A stretch of 64,000 bases of DNA from Bosea sp. 29B (GCF_902506165.1 NZ_LR733817.1:4424211-4488210), one strand, 5' to 3'. Shown: positions 43,128 through 52,957, counted from the stretch's first letter. The notes: generated by a model from the sequence alone, not told the origin. Program-made: numbers and translations.

Positions 43128-43742
43128 TCAGAGCTCGAGATTCTCGTCGAGCACGTCGGCCGAGAGCGGCATGCGGAACTGGGCGGCGTAGCCGCCGTCG
43201 AAGCGGCGCACGATCATCGCCGCGGTACTGCCGAGCCGGACCGCCGTGCCCATCTCGAATTGGTGATCGCTGGCGAAGGCTGCGCCCGAGAGCGAGATGT
43301 CGATCAGCCGGACCGCATGCTCGCTGCCGTCTTCCTGGGTAATGATGCAGCGCGGGTTGCGCGGGATGATGCGCTCATGGCGCCGATCCTCGGGCAGGCC
43401 GAGCTCGTCGCGATTGGCGAGCCAGGTCAGCTGTGCGGTGAATTTCTCGCGTTTGCGGCTTGTCGCGGTGATGGTCATCGCGAATCCGGCGGGGGTGGTG
43501 CGTACCGCCGTGCCCTCGATTCGTCCGAGATGCTCCAGGTAGACAATGACGCGGTCACCGATCATCGGCTTGGCCGGCGCGACCATGTGCAGGCCGCCCG
43601 GCGAGATGTCGGTGGTCTGGCAGGGATATTCCATGCGGTTGGGCAGCATGTAGCGTCCAAGCAGGACGACTTTCATGCGCTGATGGCGCCGGCGCTCGAC
43701 CGGGACCGAGCCCGTCTTTGGATTGTGGGGCGCCGTGAGCAT
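43128..43742 (-). CDS. tandem PilZ-domain protein
   Basis: 204 residues with two PilZ-like domains: the first has RRRHQRMKVVLLG (about residue 17) and TDISPGGLHM (about 44), the second RRHERIIPRNPRC (about 119) and IDISLSGAAFAS (about 147). The R-x3-R and D/N-x-S-x2-G parts of the c-di-GMP site are recognisable in both. It would sense c-di-GMP in the cytoplasm; the output is unknown. A TTAA-N7-TTAG sequence lies at 43786-43800 upstream. Confidence 0.8.
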   Translation of the reverse strand: MLTAPHNPKTGSVPVERRRHQRMKVVLLGRYMLPNRMEYPCQTTDISPGGLHMVAPAKPMIGDRVIVYLEHLGRIEGTAVRTTPAGFAMTITATSRKREKFTAQLTWLANRDELGLPEDRRHERIIPRNPRCIITQEDGSEHAVRLIDISLSGAAFASDHQFEMGTAVRLGSTAAMIVRRFDGGYAAQFRMPLSADVLDENLEL

Positions 43743-43807
43743 TGCAAACTCTGTTTCTACCAGAGTGATGCTACCGGCTCGCGGGTTAAGAGCACGTTAG
43801 AGCGTTC

Positions 43808-44380
43808 TCACACACGTCCACCGGGTAGGAGCATCAGCTTCGGCCGCTTGTCCTGGGCAGCAGCTTCGGTCGGGCGCTGCGTGCGCGCATCGGGCCAGAT
43901 CATCCTGAGCGAGATCATCCGCATCGATTCGAGTGTATCGAGGCCGAGCCATTCCGGCGACAGCGCCGGCGAGAACGCGCCGAGGATGCGGGCATGCGTC
44001 CGTCCGCGATAGCGCAGTGGCAGCAGCAGCAGCTCGAGATGGACGCTCGCGCCGTTCTGCGTCTGGGCCGAAAGCCCGGCGACGGCGCCCGCAGTTTCGT
44101 CCATCACGGTCTGGACCAGGCGGCGCATGTCGCCCTGCGCCTCGACATCGGGCCAGAGCGCCGCGAAGGCGCGCCCGCGCAGTTCGCGCCCGAACAGGGC
44201 GCAGAGCCGCGTTCCGGCCAGGCGGAAGACCGGCCCGATCGGCTCGTTCTCCAGCACGAAGGTGTCTGCCAGCGCATGGCGCAGTGCGCCCGGCTCGATC
44301 TCGCCCCGTTCGGGGGCGCTCCGGTCGCCGCGCAGCATGTCCCAGTAGTCGAAAACCAGGCGGGTGCTCGGATTCTTCAT
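43808..44380 (-). CDS. PAS-domain protein (PAS_5 type)
   Basis: 190 residues from ATG 44380; the frame continues to 44557 with no family similarity. A single PAS-like domain starts LVFDYWDMLRGDRSAPERGE and has LAGTRLCALFGRELRGRAFA (about residues 54-73). No output domain is attached, as in the small PAS proteins common in alphaproteobacteria (MopJ-like). Signal unknown. Confidence 0.7.
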   Translation of the reverse strand: MKNPSTRLVFDYWDMLRGDRSAPERGEIEPGALRHALADTFVLENEPIGPVFRLAGTRLCALFGRELRGRAFAALWPDVEAQGDMRRLVQTVMDETAGAVAGLSAQTQNGASVHLELLLLPLRYRGRTHARILGAFSPALSPEWLGLDTLESMRMISLRMIWPDARTQRPTEAAAQDKRPKLMLLPGGRV

Positions 44381-44549
44381 GTCGTGTCCAGTCCGGTCTG
44401 CGCTGTCCCTGTTCGTGCGAAGGCGTTTCAAATCGGATCGCTTTCGTTCGAGCTGGGGACTGTCGGGCCCTTGCGAATCGGCAGGACGCAGCCCGCATGC
44501 CGTCTTGCCACGCGACCCGGACAGGGGGAGGCGGCAGGGGTCGTTAAGG

Positions 44550-44564
44550 TTAAGCAACGGTTAA
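44550..44564 (+). promoter_or_regulatory. CtrA-type binding box
   Basis: TTAA-GCAACGG-TTAA is an exact TTAA-N7-TTAA match. It lies upstream of the rhomboid gene and of a strong hairpin at 44680, and 170 bases from the divergent PAS gene. Confidence 0.5.
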
Positions 44565-44679
44565 GCTTGTGGAAGATCCCTAAAATGCCGCATAAATCTC
44601 CTGTCGAATTCGAGCCCGCACCAAGCGTCCGGGCTCACGGGAAAAGGCGGAGGCGCGGGGGCGTGACCGGCCGGGGAGG

Positions 44680-44710
44680 AAAGGGGAGAGCGCTCGCTCT
44701 CCCCTTTTCT
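44680..44710 (+). terminator. terminator-like hairpin before the rhomboid gene
   Basis: A 13-base stem (AAAGGGGAGAGCG / CGCTCTCCCCTTT) followed by TTTCT. No plus-strand gene precedes it, so it may end a short transcript begun near the CtrA box at 44550, or attenuate the rhomboid gene. Confidence 0.6.
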
Positions 44711-44747
44711 GTTGCCTGCCGCAGGCCCATGCGCCAGTGAGGTCGCG

Positions 44748-45566
44748 ATGTCGGCGAACCCAGACGATCCATATGGCCCGCCAGTGCGCGAGCCGGTCTT
44801 CAATCTGCCCGGCGTCATCGTCTGGCTGATCGCGGCCCTGGCGCTGATCCAGGGCGCACGCGAGCTGCTCAGCGAGCGCGACGATTTCCTGCTCGTCTCC
44901 TGGCTGTCTTTCGTGCCGGCGCGCTTGACGCTCTGGTTCGCTCCGGAGCGCCTGGAGGAGATCGCCCGCTCGCTCGGCACCTCCGGCACGCCCGATTTCG
45001 TCCAGCGCCTGCAATTGGTCCGCCTGCTGCTGGCCGATGGCGGCGGCCAGCTCTGGACCCTGCTCAGCTATGGGCTGCTGCATGGCTCCTGGCTGCATCT
45101 GGTCTCGAACGTCGTCTGGCTGGCCGCCTTCGGCAGTCCGGTGGCACGCCGGCTCGGGGCTGGGCGCTTTCTGCTGCTGATGGCGGTGTCCACGATCGCC
45201 GGTGCCCTGTTGCACTGGTGGTCGCGCGAGCTCGACGTCTTGCCGCTGGTTGGCGCTTCGGCCGGTGTCTCGGGCGCGACGGCTGCGGCGATCCGCTTCG
45301 TCTTCTCGCCGGGCGTGCATTTCGGCGGGCTTGGCCATGACGAGGTGGTCCGTGCGATTCCGGCCGAGCGGCTCGGCGGTCTCTGGCGCAATTCGCGGGC
45401 GTTGCTGTTCGTGGTGATCTGGTTCGTCACCAACATCCTGTTCGGTGCCGGGCTGGTGCCGATCCTCGGCGAGGAGACCAGCATCGCCTGGGAGGCGCAT
45501 ATCGGCGGCTTCCTCGCCGGGCTTCTGCTGTTCCCGCTGCTCGATCGGGGGCCGGTCCGCCGCTAG
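44748..45566 (+). CDS. rhomboid intramembrane serine protease
   Basis: 272 residues with about six membrane helices. Catalytic Ser in VGASAGVSGATAA (about residue 177) and His in WEAHIGGFLAGLLLF (about 248); HGSWLHLVSNVVWL carries the conserved histidine/asparagine region of helix 2. It cleaves membrane proteins inside the bilayer. A long loop (residues 40-95) precedes the core. Its stop codon lies within a palindromic repeat. Confidence 0.9.
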   Translation: MSANPDDPYGPPVREPVFNLPGVIVWLIAALALIQGARELLSERDDFLLVSWLSFVPARLTLWFAPERLEEIARSLGTSGTPDFVQRLQLVRLLLADGGGQLWTLLSYGLLHGSWLHLVSNVVWLAAFGSPVARRLGAGRFLLLMAVSTIAGALLHWWSRELDVLPLVGASAGVSGATAAAIRFVFSPGVHFGGLGHDEVVRAIPAERLGGLWRNSRALLFVVIWFVTNILFGAGLVPILGEETSIAWEAHIGGFLAGLLLFPLLDRGPVRR

Positions 45567-45727
45567 AGCAGGATGCGAAAAAGTGGGAACCGGTTTTTCG
45601 CATAGATCCTGCTCTAACTCTTTGATGAGAGACGGATTCAGATTTCAGATGGCATCGCTTTGCGATTCCATCTGAAATCATCCGGCTCTAGAGCACGCTC
45701 CGATCAGCTGGCATCGCAAGCTGATCG
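45565..45727. repeat. triple-hairpin intergenic element
   Basis: Three consecutive inverted repeats: AGAGCAGGAT/ATCCTGCTCT (45565-45574, 45606-45615), GATTTCAGATGG/CCATCTGAAATC (45641-45652, 45668-45679) and CGATCAGCT/AGCTGATCG (45701-45709, 45719-45727). The first resembles the element at 41089. The remaining 45728-45920 shows nothing recognisable. Confidence 0.7.
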
Positions 45728-45929
45728 GTGAATCTGTCTCTAGCCGCAACCGCAGCGCGCAGGCTTTCGACGCGAGCGCCTTGCCGTCGCCTCAGACTTC
45801 GCTCACAGTCGAATGAGTCCAAGCTGGCGTCGTATCGCGGACGCAACGATCCGCGTTCCGGCGCTGCTTCCGTCGAACCCATCAAACGAGCACCGGTCAA
45901 CGGTGCCGCTACCGTTGGAGGAGAAGTCG

Positions 45930-46361
45930 ATGAACGTCGTTCATATTCTCGGCAACAAGGGCGCAGAGGTGATCTCGGTGCAGCCCCACCGGACGCTTGG
46001 CGAAGCGGCGCGGACCTTGGCGGAGAAGCGGATCGGCGCGGTGGTTGTGACCGGCGCCGATGGCAGTCTGCTCGGCATCCTGTCGGAGCGCGACATCATC
46101 AAGGCCTTGGGCACGGATGGCGCCGCGGCGTTGGAGACGCCGGTGTCGCGGGCCATGACCGCCAAGGTTGTGACCTGCCGGCCGGACACCAGCGTCGACG
46201 ATCTGATGGAGATCATGACCTCGGGCCGCTTCCGGCATGTGCCGGTGGTCGATAACGGCCGGGTCGCCGGCATCGTCTCGATCGGCGACGTGGTCAAGCA
46301 TCGCGTTGCCGAGATCGAGGCCGAGAGCCGGGCGATGCGCGACTATATCGCGATGGCGTGA
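45930..46361 (+). CDS. CBS-domain protein
   Basis: 143 residues from ATG 45930, preceded by GGAGGAG. Two CBS motifs in tandem: IGAVVVTGADGSLLGILSER (about 34-53) and HVPVVDNGRVAGIVSIGDVV (about 102-121). Stand-alone CBS pairs bind adenosine nucleotides and modulate other proteins. An upstream extension to 45813 lacks a start signal. No partner is evident from the neighbours. Confidence 0.88.
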   Translation: MNVVHILGNKGAEVISVQPHRTLGEAARTLAEKRIGAVVVTGADGSLLGILSERDIIKALGTDGAAALETPVSRAMTAKVVTCRPDTSVDDLMEIMTSGRFRHVPVVDNGRVAGIVSIGDVVKHRVAEIEAESRAMRDYIAMA

Positions 46362-46383
46362 GGCACCGAGTCGCGACCTGCCG

Positions 46384-47403
46384 CTAGTTCAGCGGCAGGT
46401 GGTTGGCTGCGACGATCGCGGCGATCTCGTCCAGCGCGCGTTCCGCCGCTTGCCGGCCGAGCGCGATCGCTTCGTCGGCGCGGTGGAAGTCGAACAGGCC
46501 GACGCGGCCGAGCTTGGGGCCGATCATCACATCGGGTGGATCGCCGGCGAGACGCGAGCGCGAGATTCGATCCTGGGTGATGTTGAAGGCGTCGATCATC
46601 ACGCCGGCGAGGCCCGGCTGCTGCTCGTGATTGGCCTTGCCGACGATGCCGCGCATGCGCTCGCGCATGCCGCCGAACCAGCCGGTCGCCGGGCGCTGCT
46701 CGGGCGCCGGCTCCGGGTCCGGATCGGCGCCGTAGGACTGGATCACCGTGCCGCGGCCGGTCATGTCGCTGTTCAGATTGACGCAGAGCACGACGTCGGC
46801 GCCGAGCGCACGCGCCACCGTGACCGGCACCGGGTTGACCAGCGCCCCATCCATCAGCCAGCGACCGCCGAGCTTCACCGGGTCGAATACGCCGGGCAGC
46901 GCGTAGGAGGCGCGCAGTGCGTCGACCAGCGAGCCGCGGGTCAGCCAGATCTCATGGCCGGTGCCGAGTTCGGTTGCGACGGCGGCGTAAGTCTGCCTGA
47001 GATCGCTGATCTGCAGGCCGGCGAGGTCGCGTTCGAGCAGGCGCTTCAGTCGGCCGCCCGAGATCAACCCGGCGCCACCGAGATGGAAATCCATCAGCCC
47101 GACGACGCGGCGCTTGGTCAGGCCGAGCGCGAATTCGCGCAGCGGCTCCATCTTACCGGCGGCGTAGCAGCCGCCGACCACCGCGCCGATCGAGGTGCCG
47201 GCGATCACTTCGGGCGCGTAGCCCGCCTCGGTGAGGACATCGAGGACGCCGATATGCGCCCAGCCGCGCGCGGCGCCGCCGCCGAGGGCGAGGCCGATCC
47301 GCGGCCGGCTAAGGCGCGGAGCGGGTTCTGAAACGAGATCGTTCATCGCAGCTCCGCCGCCGCCAAATCCAAAGGCCCGTCTGGCGATGTTCTCCAGTCT
47401 CAT
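46384..47403 (-). CDS. patatin-like phospholipase
   Basis: 339 residues from ATG 47403 (GGAGGG 9 bases upstream); ATG 47346 with GGAG is a good alternative. Oxyanion-hole motif GLALGGGAARGWAHIG, nucleophile GTSIGAVVGG (GxSxG) and catalytic Asp in LMDGALVNPVP. Resembles bacterial RssA-type patatins. No signal peptide; it likely hydrolyses acyl esters at the membrane. Confidence 0.88.
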   Translation of the reverse strand: MRLENIARRAFGFGGGGAAMNDLVSEPAPRLSRPRIGLALGGGAARGWAHIGVLDVLTEAGYAPEVIAGTSIGAVVGGCYAAGKMEPLREFALGLTKRRVVGLMDFHLGGAGLISGGRLKRLLERDLAGLQISDLRQTYAAVATELGTGHEIWLTRGSLVDALRASYALPGVFDPVKLGGRWLMDGALVNPVPVTVARALGADVVLCVNLNSDMTGRGTVIQSYGADPDPEPAPEQRPATGWFGGMRERMRGIVGKANHEQQPGLAGVMIDAFNITQDRISRSRLAGDPPDVMIGPKLGRVGLFDFHRADEAIALGRQAAERALDEIAAIVAANHLPLN

Positions 47404-47554
47404 CGGCGCGATCCCTCCGCGGGAGGACCTCAGGATCACGCCAGCCGATGAGCGAAAGATGAACGGCGCCGGGACCCTAGGCGGCTATCAGTCGCTTTTG
47501 AAGGAAACATGAAAGCTTGGTGAAAGGATTGCCAACGAAGCAGGCCGCGGCGGG

Positions 47555-47956
47555 TCAGAAGGTCAGTGGTCCGTCCGCGGCGGTGCCGACCGGCTTAACC
47601 CGATAGAAGCAGCTATGGCGGCCCGTGTGGCAGCAGCCGCCATCGCCGCCGACATTGACCTTGATCCAGATCGCGTCCTGATCGCAGTCGATCCGCATCT
47701 CGACGATGCTCTGCAACTGCCCGGAGGTCTCGCCCTTGCGCCAGAGCGCCTGGCGCGAGCGCGACCAGTACCAGGCTTCGCCAGTCTCGATGCTCAGGCG
47801 CAGCGATTCGGCGCTCATATGCGCGACCATCAGCACCTCGCCGGTCACAGCGTCGGTGGTGACGCAGGTGACGAGGCCGTCGCGATCGAACTTGGGGGCA
47901 AGGACCGGGCCCTCTTCGATCTCGGCTTTGGCTGAAAGGGTGGGGAAGGCGGTCAT
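47555..47956 (-). CDS. hisI: phosphoribosyl-AMP cyclohydrolase
   Basis: 133 residues, the single-domain form found when hisE is separate. Conserved [29 protein letters not shown], and the metal site [11 protein letters not shown] followed by [12 protein letters not shown]. It catalyses the third step of histidine synthesis. It starts AGGATCCTCTC-ATG and stands apart from other his genes. Confidence 0.95.
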   Translation of the reverse strand: MTAFPTLSAKAEIEEGPVLAPKFDRDGLVTCVTTDAVTGEVLMVAHMSAESLRLSIETGEAWYWSRSRQALWRKGETSGQLQSIVEMRIDCDQDAIWIKVNVGGDGGCCHTGRHSCFYRVKPVGTAADGPLTF

Positions 47957-48020
47957 GAGAGGATCCTGAGAGTAGCGCCTCGCATATAGGACGCGGAAAG
48001 CGCGCCGTCATCGCCTCTCC

Positions 48021-48112
48021 GTCATTCTCGGGCGGAGCGAAGCGCAGACCCGAGAATCTCAGGCCCAGAAGACACCGGTTTCCGAGATGCTCGGGTCAAG
48101 CCCGAGCATGAC
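48021..48112. repeat. intergenic palindromic repeat, family A, copy 2
   Basis: Same layout as 37966-38071: ATTCTCGGG...CCCGAGAAT then ATGCTCGGG-TCAAG-CCCGAGCAT. Here it lies wholly between genes (hisI and folE). Confidence 0.75.
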
Positions 48113-48136
48113 GTGTGGACGACGGGTGCTGTCGCT

Positions 48137-48778
48137 TCACAGCCCCGGCGACTTCACCATGGTGAAGAAGCGCACCTGCTCGGCCGGATCGCGGAAGCGG
48201 CCGGTGTACTGCGTCGTCATCGTCGATGAGCCCTGCTTCTGCACGCCGCGCATCGACATGCACATGTGCTCGGCCTCGACCAGGACGGCGACGCCGCCCG
48301 GTTTGAGCGTCCGCTCGATCGCCTGGGCGATCTGCGCCGTCATCGTCTCCTGCGTCTGCAGGCGGCGTGCATAGACCTCGACGACGCGGGCCAGCTTCGA
48401 CAGGCCGACGACGCCACCGTTCGGGTAATAGCCGATATGGACCTTGCCGACGAAGGGCACCATGTGGTGCTCGCAATGCGAATAGAACGGGATGTCGCGG
48501 ACGAGGACCATGTCCTTGTAGCCGTCGACCTCCTCGAAGACCCGTTCGAGCATGTCGCCCGCGTCCTCGCGATAGCCCTTGTAGAACTCACGATAGGCCT
48601 TGGCGACGCGCTGCGGCGTATCGAGTAACCCCTCCCGCGACGGATCGTCGCCGGCCCAGCGGATCAGCGTGCGCACGGCCTCCTCGGCCTCGACCTGCGT
48701 CGGCTGGGTGATGATGAACTTGTCTGCGGAGGGGCTGCGCGCCCGCTCTACGGACAAGGACTTAACCACATTATCCAT
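48137..48778 (-). CDS. folE: GTP cyclohydrolase I
   Basis: 213 residues from ATG 48778 with GGGAGG 7 bases upstream. Zinc-binding [20 protein letters not shown] (about residues 99-118) and the second Cys in [10 protein letters not shown] (about 172). It opens and rearranges GTP to dihydroneopterin triphosphate, the first step of folate synthesis. Divergent from the IscU-like gene. Confidence 0.95.
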   Translation of the reverse strand: MDNVVKSLSVERARSPSADKFIITQPTQVEAEEAVRTLIRWAGDDPSREGLLDTPQRVAKAYREFYKGYREDAGDMLERVFEEVDGYKDMVLVRDIPFYSHCEHHMVPFVGKVHIGYYPNGGVVGLSKLARVVEVYARRLQTQETMTAQIAQAIERTLKPGGVAVLVEAEHMCMSMRGVQKQGSSTMTTQYTGRFRDPAEQVRFFTMVKSPGL

Positions 48779-48935
48779 GTGGAGCCTCCCGTTTCGGTTG
48801 CACCGGTCTTGCGACCGGCAGGTCAGACAAGTTCGCCCGCTCGTCCAGCGAAATGACACGCTCTCCCTAAGAGCGCATCGGCACTCTATATTGGTTGCGA
48901 AAGCCGGCAACTCCAGACCCCGGCCGGGGCAACCC

Positions 48936-49385
48936 ATGCTGAACGACGTCTACAACAAGCGAATCCTGGAATTGGCAGGAAACATCCCGCTGCTCGAGCG
49001 CCTATCGGCGCCCGATGCGACGGCGACGGCCCATTCGCGCCTCTGCGGCTCGACGGTCACGATCGACCTGACCATGGACGAGGATGTCGTCACCGGCTTC
49101 GGCCACGATGTCCGTGCCTGCGCGCTCGGCCAGGCCTCGTCCTCGATCATGGCGCGCCATGTCGTCGGCTCGACTGCCGCCGAATTGCGCGAGGTCCGCG
49201 AGCAGGCCCGCGCGATCCTCAAGGAGGGAGCGGAGCCGCCGCCTGGAAAATGGGCGGACCTCTCCGTGCTCGTGCCGGTGCGCGACTTCAAGGCGCGCCA
49301 CGCCTCGACCATGCTGACCTTCGACGCGGTGGTCGACGCGATCGGCCAGATCGAGGCGAAGCGGCGCGAGACGGTGGCGGGCTGA
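48936..49385 (+). CDS. IscU/NifU-like iron-sulfur scaffold protein
   Basis: 149 residues from ATG 48936. Conserved Fe-S scaffold layout: [20 protein letters not shown] (about residues 35-54) and [13 protein letters not shown] (about 60-72), but the first cysteine context and the lack of a third clear Cys differ from canonical IscU, as in the short alphaproteobacterial versions next to folE. A role in cluster assembly or transfer is inferred. The following gene converges 3 bases away. Confidence 0.75.
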   Translation: MLNDVYNKRILELAGNIPLLERLSAPDATATAHSRLCGSTVTIDLTMDEDVVTGFGHDVRACALGQASSSIMARHVVGSTAAELREVREQARAILKEGAEPPPGKWADLSVLVPVRDFKARHASTMLTFDAVVDAIGQIEAKRRETVAG

Positions 49386-49388
49386 AGG

Positions 49389-50120
49389 TTATTTCAGCCC
49401 GAACGCCTGGCGGATTTCCGGCTTCGTCTCGTCATAGCGGACCTTGAAGGCCTTCTCTGCCAGCAGCGCCTTGGCGACGACGCGGCCGATCTTGTCGCCG
49501 GCTTCCAGGTCGGTGGGATAGTGGAAGCCGCAGATGAGACGGCTTTCGTCATAGCTTTTCACCCGCTCCTCGAACTTGTCGGCGAGCTCGGGGACAGCGT
49601 CCGAGAGCAGCGTGGCATAGAGCGCCGCGGTCGCGGCATGTGCCGAGGGGAAGGAGGTTCCTTCCGGCCGTCCGCCGGGGCAGGGCTTGACCCTGACCTT
49701 GTTCCACATCTGGAACGGCCGGATGCGGCTGGTCAGGCGGTTGACGCTCTTCAGGAGGATGGCGAGCTCGACCTGCGCCTCGCGCATCAGCAGCCGCGTT
49801 TCGCGATGGGTGCCGTCGATATAGTTGTGGTCCATGCCTTTCAGGAAGGCATTGAACGTCTGGTACTGGTCGGCGATAGCCTGCTTCTCGCGCTCCGGCG
49901 TGCGGGCCGAGGAGAGGGCGAGCACCTTCTCGAACTCGGCGCGATGCTCCGGCGAGTTCTGTGCCGGGGGCAGGCCCATCACCTTGGTGACGTCGATTTT
50001 GGCGGCGTCGAGCCAGATCAGATAGGCTCGCTGCTGTGCCGCCGCGGGCGTAGCCAGGGCGAGAGCGAGCAGCGGCCCGCAGAGGGCGGTGGCGGAGGCA
50101 AGGAAGCGTGCGCGCATCAT
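49389..50120 (-). CDS. PAP2-family acid phosphatase (PhoN-like)
   Basis: 243 residues with a signal peptide (LLALALATPAAAQQ). Phosphatase motifs: KVRVKPCPGG-R region, PEGTSFPSAHAATAALYATL (PSGH-type, about residues 149-168) and ICGFHYPTDLEAG (His-x3-Asp, about 203-215). It hydrolyses phosphomonoesters in the periplasm. ATG 50120 and 50117 are the only starts before the signal peptide. Confidence 0.87.
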   Translation of the reverse strand: MMRARFLASATALCGPLLALALATPAAAQQRAYLIWLDAAKIDVTKVMGLPPAQNSPEHRAEFEKVLALSSARTPEREKQAIADQYQTFNAFLKGMDHNYIDGTHRETRLLMREAQVELAILLKSVNRLTSRIRPFQMWNKVRVKPCPGGRPEGTSFPSAHAATAALYATLLSDAVPELADKFEERVKSYDESRLICGFHYPTDLEAGDKIGRVVAKALLAEKAFKVRYDETKPEIRQAFGLK

Positions 50121-50248
50121 GACCAGGATCTGGGAAGGCGGGATCGAAGAGGGGCGATGGAAGTTCGGCTGGAGGGAGTCGGCAGGGTTCAGCCGAGTCA
50201 TACTTGCCTAAACATGCTGAAAAAAGCCTTTCATGGCGACGGGCATTT

Positions 50249-50584
50249 ATGCGCCTGCCGCGCCGGGGCGCGCATCTGCTGATCCGCGGCTACCAGCTCA
50301 GCCTGTCCCTGCTGATCGGCCGGCAATGCCGGCACTGGCCGTCCTGCTCGGAATATACCGACGAGGCGATCCAGCGGCACGGCCTCTGGGCCGGCGGCTG
50401 GGTCGGCTTCGCGCGCATCTGCCGCTGCACGCCGCTCGGCACGTCGGGGATCGACATTGTCTGCGAGGAGCTGCCGCCGGAGGGAGCCTGGTACAAGCCC
50501 TGGGCCTATGGCCGCTGGCGTGGGGTCAACGCGCCGCCGGTCGAACTGGACGAGCCAGCGGAGCGAGCCGATACCTCCTCGTAA
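50249..50584 (+). CDS. yidD: membrane protein insertion efficiency factor YidD
   Basis: 111 residues from ATG 50249 (TTG 50204 possible). The family core is complete: GRQCRHWPSCSEYTDEAIQR (about residues 25-44), HGLWAGGWVGFARICRC and PLGTSGIDIV. YidD aids YidC-dependent insertion. The C-terminus has an extra acidic tail. Not next to rnpA or yidC here, as is common in alphaproteobacteria. Confidence 0.88.
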   Translation: MRLPRRGAHLLIRGYQLSLSLLIGRQCRHWPSCSEYTDEAIQRHGLWAGGWVGFARICRCTPLGTSGIDIVCEELPPEGAWYKPWAYGRWRGVNAPPVELDEPAERADTSS

Positions 50585-50593
50585 GCGGCGCGG

Positions 50594-50699
50594 GTCATCC
50601 CGGACGGAGCGAAGCGGAGATCCGGGATCCATTCCGGAGCCTTTCCGATAGAGGTTCCGGAATGGATCCCGGGTCTCCCTGCGGTCGCCCGGGATGACA
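50594..50699. repeat. palindromic intergenic repeat, family C
   Basis: Nested inverted repeat: ATCCGGGATCCATTCCGGA pairs with TCCGGAATGGATCCCGGG, the whole bounded by GTCATCCCGG and CCGGGATGAC. Lies between yidD and thrS. Confidence 0.7.
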
Positions 50700-50868
50700 C
50701 GATCTGAAAGTAGAACGCGAGGTCATCGAGGCGAAACGGCGATTGCCTGTACCGTCCTGCTCGTATAGGCCCGCCGGGCGCGCGCCGATCCGGCTGCCGG
50801 CCGCGCCCCTCAAAGCAGCCGGCCTTGGCTTACGGGGCTTGTATCCCCGAGTGAGCAGGAGTCGATCG

Positions 50869-52869
50869 ATGACGATCTCCCTGACATTTCCCGATGGCGC
50901 GCAGCGCGAATTTCCTTCCGGCATCACCGGCAAGGAGCTTGCCGGTGGCATTTCGCCCTCTCTCCTGAAGCGTACGGTTGCGATGGCGCTCGACGGCGTG
51001 GTCGTCGACCTCGCCGATCCGATCACCGCCGATGCGAAGATCGAGTTCCTCAACCGCGAGGATCCGCGCGCGCTGGAATTGATCCGGCACGACTGCGCTC
51101 ACGTTCTCGCCGAAGCGGTCCAGGAACTCTACCCCGGCACGCAGGTGACGATCGGCCCGGTCATCGAGAACGGCTTCTTCTACGATTTCTTCCGCAACGA
51201 GCCGTTCTCGCCGGAGGATTTCGCGCCGATCGAGAAGAAGATGCGCGAGATCGTCGCGCGCGACAAACCCTTCACCAAGGAGGTCTGGAGCCGCGACAAG
51301 GCCAAGGCGTTCTTCAGGGACAAGGGCGAGGCCTTCAAGGTCGAGCTGGTCGACGCGATCCCGGAAGACCAGACGCTGAAGATGTATGCGCAGGGCGACT
51401 GGATCGACCTCTGCCGCGGCCCGCACATGACCTCGGTCGGCAAGGTCGGCAACGCCTTCAAGCTGATGAAGGTGGCCGGCGCCTATTGGCGTGGCGACAG
51501 CAAGAACCCGATGCTGACGCGCATCTATGGCACCGCCTTCGCCCGGCAGGAGGAGCTCGACGCCCATCTCAAGCAGATCGAGGAAGCCGAGAAGCGCGAC
51601 CATCGCCGGATCGGCCGCGAGATGGACCTGTTCCACTTCCAGGAGGAGGGGCCGGGCGTCGTCTTTTGGCACTCCAAGGGCTGGCGGCTGTTCCAGGAGG
51701 TGCTGACCTATATGCGCCGGCGGCTGGCCGCCGACTATGAGGAGGTCAACGCCCCGCAGGTGCTCGACAAGTCGCTCTGGGAGACCTCGGGCCACTGGGG
51801 CTGGTACCAGGACAACATGTTCGCGGTGAAGTCGGCCTCGGCTTTCGAGAATCCGAACGATCCGACGCGCGACCAGAAGGTCTTCGCGCTGAAGCCGATG
51901 AATTGCCCGGGCCATGTCCAGATCTTCAAACACGGCCTGAAGAGCTATCGCGACCTGCCGATCCGGCTCGCCGAATTCGGCAACGTCCACCGCTACGAGC
52001 CTTCCGGCGCGCTGCACGGGCTGATGCGGGTGCGCGGCTTCACCCAGGACGACGCGCACATCTTCTGCACCGAGGAGCAGCTCGCGGCCGAGTGCATGAA
52101 GATCAACGACCTGATCCTCTCGGTCTACGAGGATTTCGGCTTCACCGAGGAGCTCGTGATCAAGCTCTCGACGCGGCCGGAGAAGCGCGTCGGCTCCGAC
52201 GCGGTCTGGGACCATGCCGAGGACGTCATGACCAGGGTGCTGGAGACGATCGCCAAACAGTCCGGCAACCGGATCAAGACCGAGATCAATCCGGGCGAGG
52301 GCGCTTTCTACGGGCCGAAGTTCGAGTATGTGCTGCGCGACGCCATCGGCCGCGACTGGCAATGCGGCACGACGCAGGTCGACTTCAACCTGCCGGAGCG
52401 CTTCGGCGCCTTCTATATCGGCTCGGACGGCGAGAAGAAGCAGCCGGTCATGGTCCATCGCGCCATTTGCGGCTCGCTGGAGCGCTTCGTCGGCATCCTG
52501 ATCGAGCACCATGCCGGGCATTTTCCGCTCTGGCTGGCGCCCGAGCAGATCGTCGTCGCGCCGATCACCTCGGAGGCGGATGCCTATGGTGAGGAGGTCA
52601 CCATGGCGCTGCTCTCGGCCGGTCTGCGTGCCCGCGCCGACCTGCGCAACGAGAAGATCAGCTACAAGGTGCGCGAGCACTCGCTGGCCAAGGTCCCGGT
52701 CATCCTCGCCGTCGGCAAGCGCGAGGCCGAGGAGAAGACCGTGACCGTGCGGCGCCTCGGCAGCCAGGCCCAGACGGTGATGAGCCTCGACGCCGTTGTC
52801 GCGGCGCTGGTCGAGGAGGCGACGCCGCCCGATCTCGCCCGGAAGCGGAAGGCCAGGGCGGCCATCTAG
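50869..52869 (+). CDS. thrS: threonyl-tRNA synthetase
   Basis: 666 residues from ATG 50869 with AGGAG upstream. Domains: TGS (1-65), editing/SAD domain with [11 protein letters not shown] (about residue 72) and FYDFFR, class II core with [13 protein letters not shown] (motif 1/2 region, about residue 344) and [18 protein letters not shown] (motif 3), then the anticodon domain ([15 protein letters not shown] to the end). Charges tRNA-Thr. Nothing is missing. Confidence 0.97.
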   Translation: MTISLTFPDGAQREFPSGITGKELAGGISPSLLKRTVAMALDGVVVDLADPITADAKIEFLNREDPRALELIRHDCAHVLAEAVQELYPGTQVTIGPVIENGFFYDFFRNEPFSPEDFAPIEKKMREIVARDKPFTKEVWSRDKAKAFFRDKGEAFKVELVDAIPEDQTLKMYAQGDWIDLCRGPHMTSVGKVGNAFKLMKVAGAYWRGDSKNPMLTRIYGTAFARQEELDAHLKQIEEAEKRDHRRIGREMDLFHFQEEGPGVVFWHSKGWRLFQEVLTYMRRRLAADYEEVNAPQVLDKSLWETSGHWGWYQDNMFAVKSASAFENPNDPTRDQKVFALKPMNCPGHVQIFKHGLKSYRDLPIRLAEFGNVHRYEPSGALHGLMRVRGFTQDDAHIFCTEEQLAAECMKINDLILSVYEDFGFTEELVIKLSTRPEKRVGSDAVWDHAEDVMTRVLETIAKQSGNRIKTEINPGEGAFYGPKFEYVLRDAIGRDWQCGTTQVDFNLPERFGAFYIGSDGEKKQPVMVHRAICGSLERFVGILIEHHAGHFPLWLAPEQIVVAPITSEADAYGEEVTMALLSAGLRARADLRNEKISYKVREHSLAKVPVILAVGKREAEEKTVTVRRLGSQAQTVMSLDAVVAALVEEATPPDLARKRKARAAI

Positions 52870-52880
52870 CGCGAGACTGC

Positions 52881-52957
52881 GTGCCGGCGATTGAATGCCG
52901 CCGGCACATGCGAGAGAATGTTGTTTGGCCTCGGACGCTTCTTGCGCCGGAGGCCAA
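52881..52957 (+). other. two hairpins after thrS
   Basis: GTGCCGGC/GCCGGCAC (52881-52888, 52900-52907) and TTGGCCTC/GAGGCCAA (52925-52932, 52950-52957). Neither has a T-run, so termination is uncertain. They mark the boundary between thrS and the low-GC insertion. Confidence 0.45.

Noticed and set aside
44585..44740. 51-codon frame upstream of the rhomboid gene
   Set aside because: Its Arg/Gly-rich sequence runs through the terminator hairpin and has no ribosome site; better explained as part of a non-coding segment.
50700..50868. Attenuator or T-box-like leader before thrS
   Set aside because: Only a small GGGG/CCCC hairpin is present, with no T-run or specifier-like structure.
50830..52680. 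616-codon open frame antisense to thrS
   Set aside because: Shadow of a conserved housekeeping gene; no start signal and no domain.
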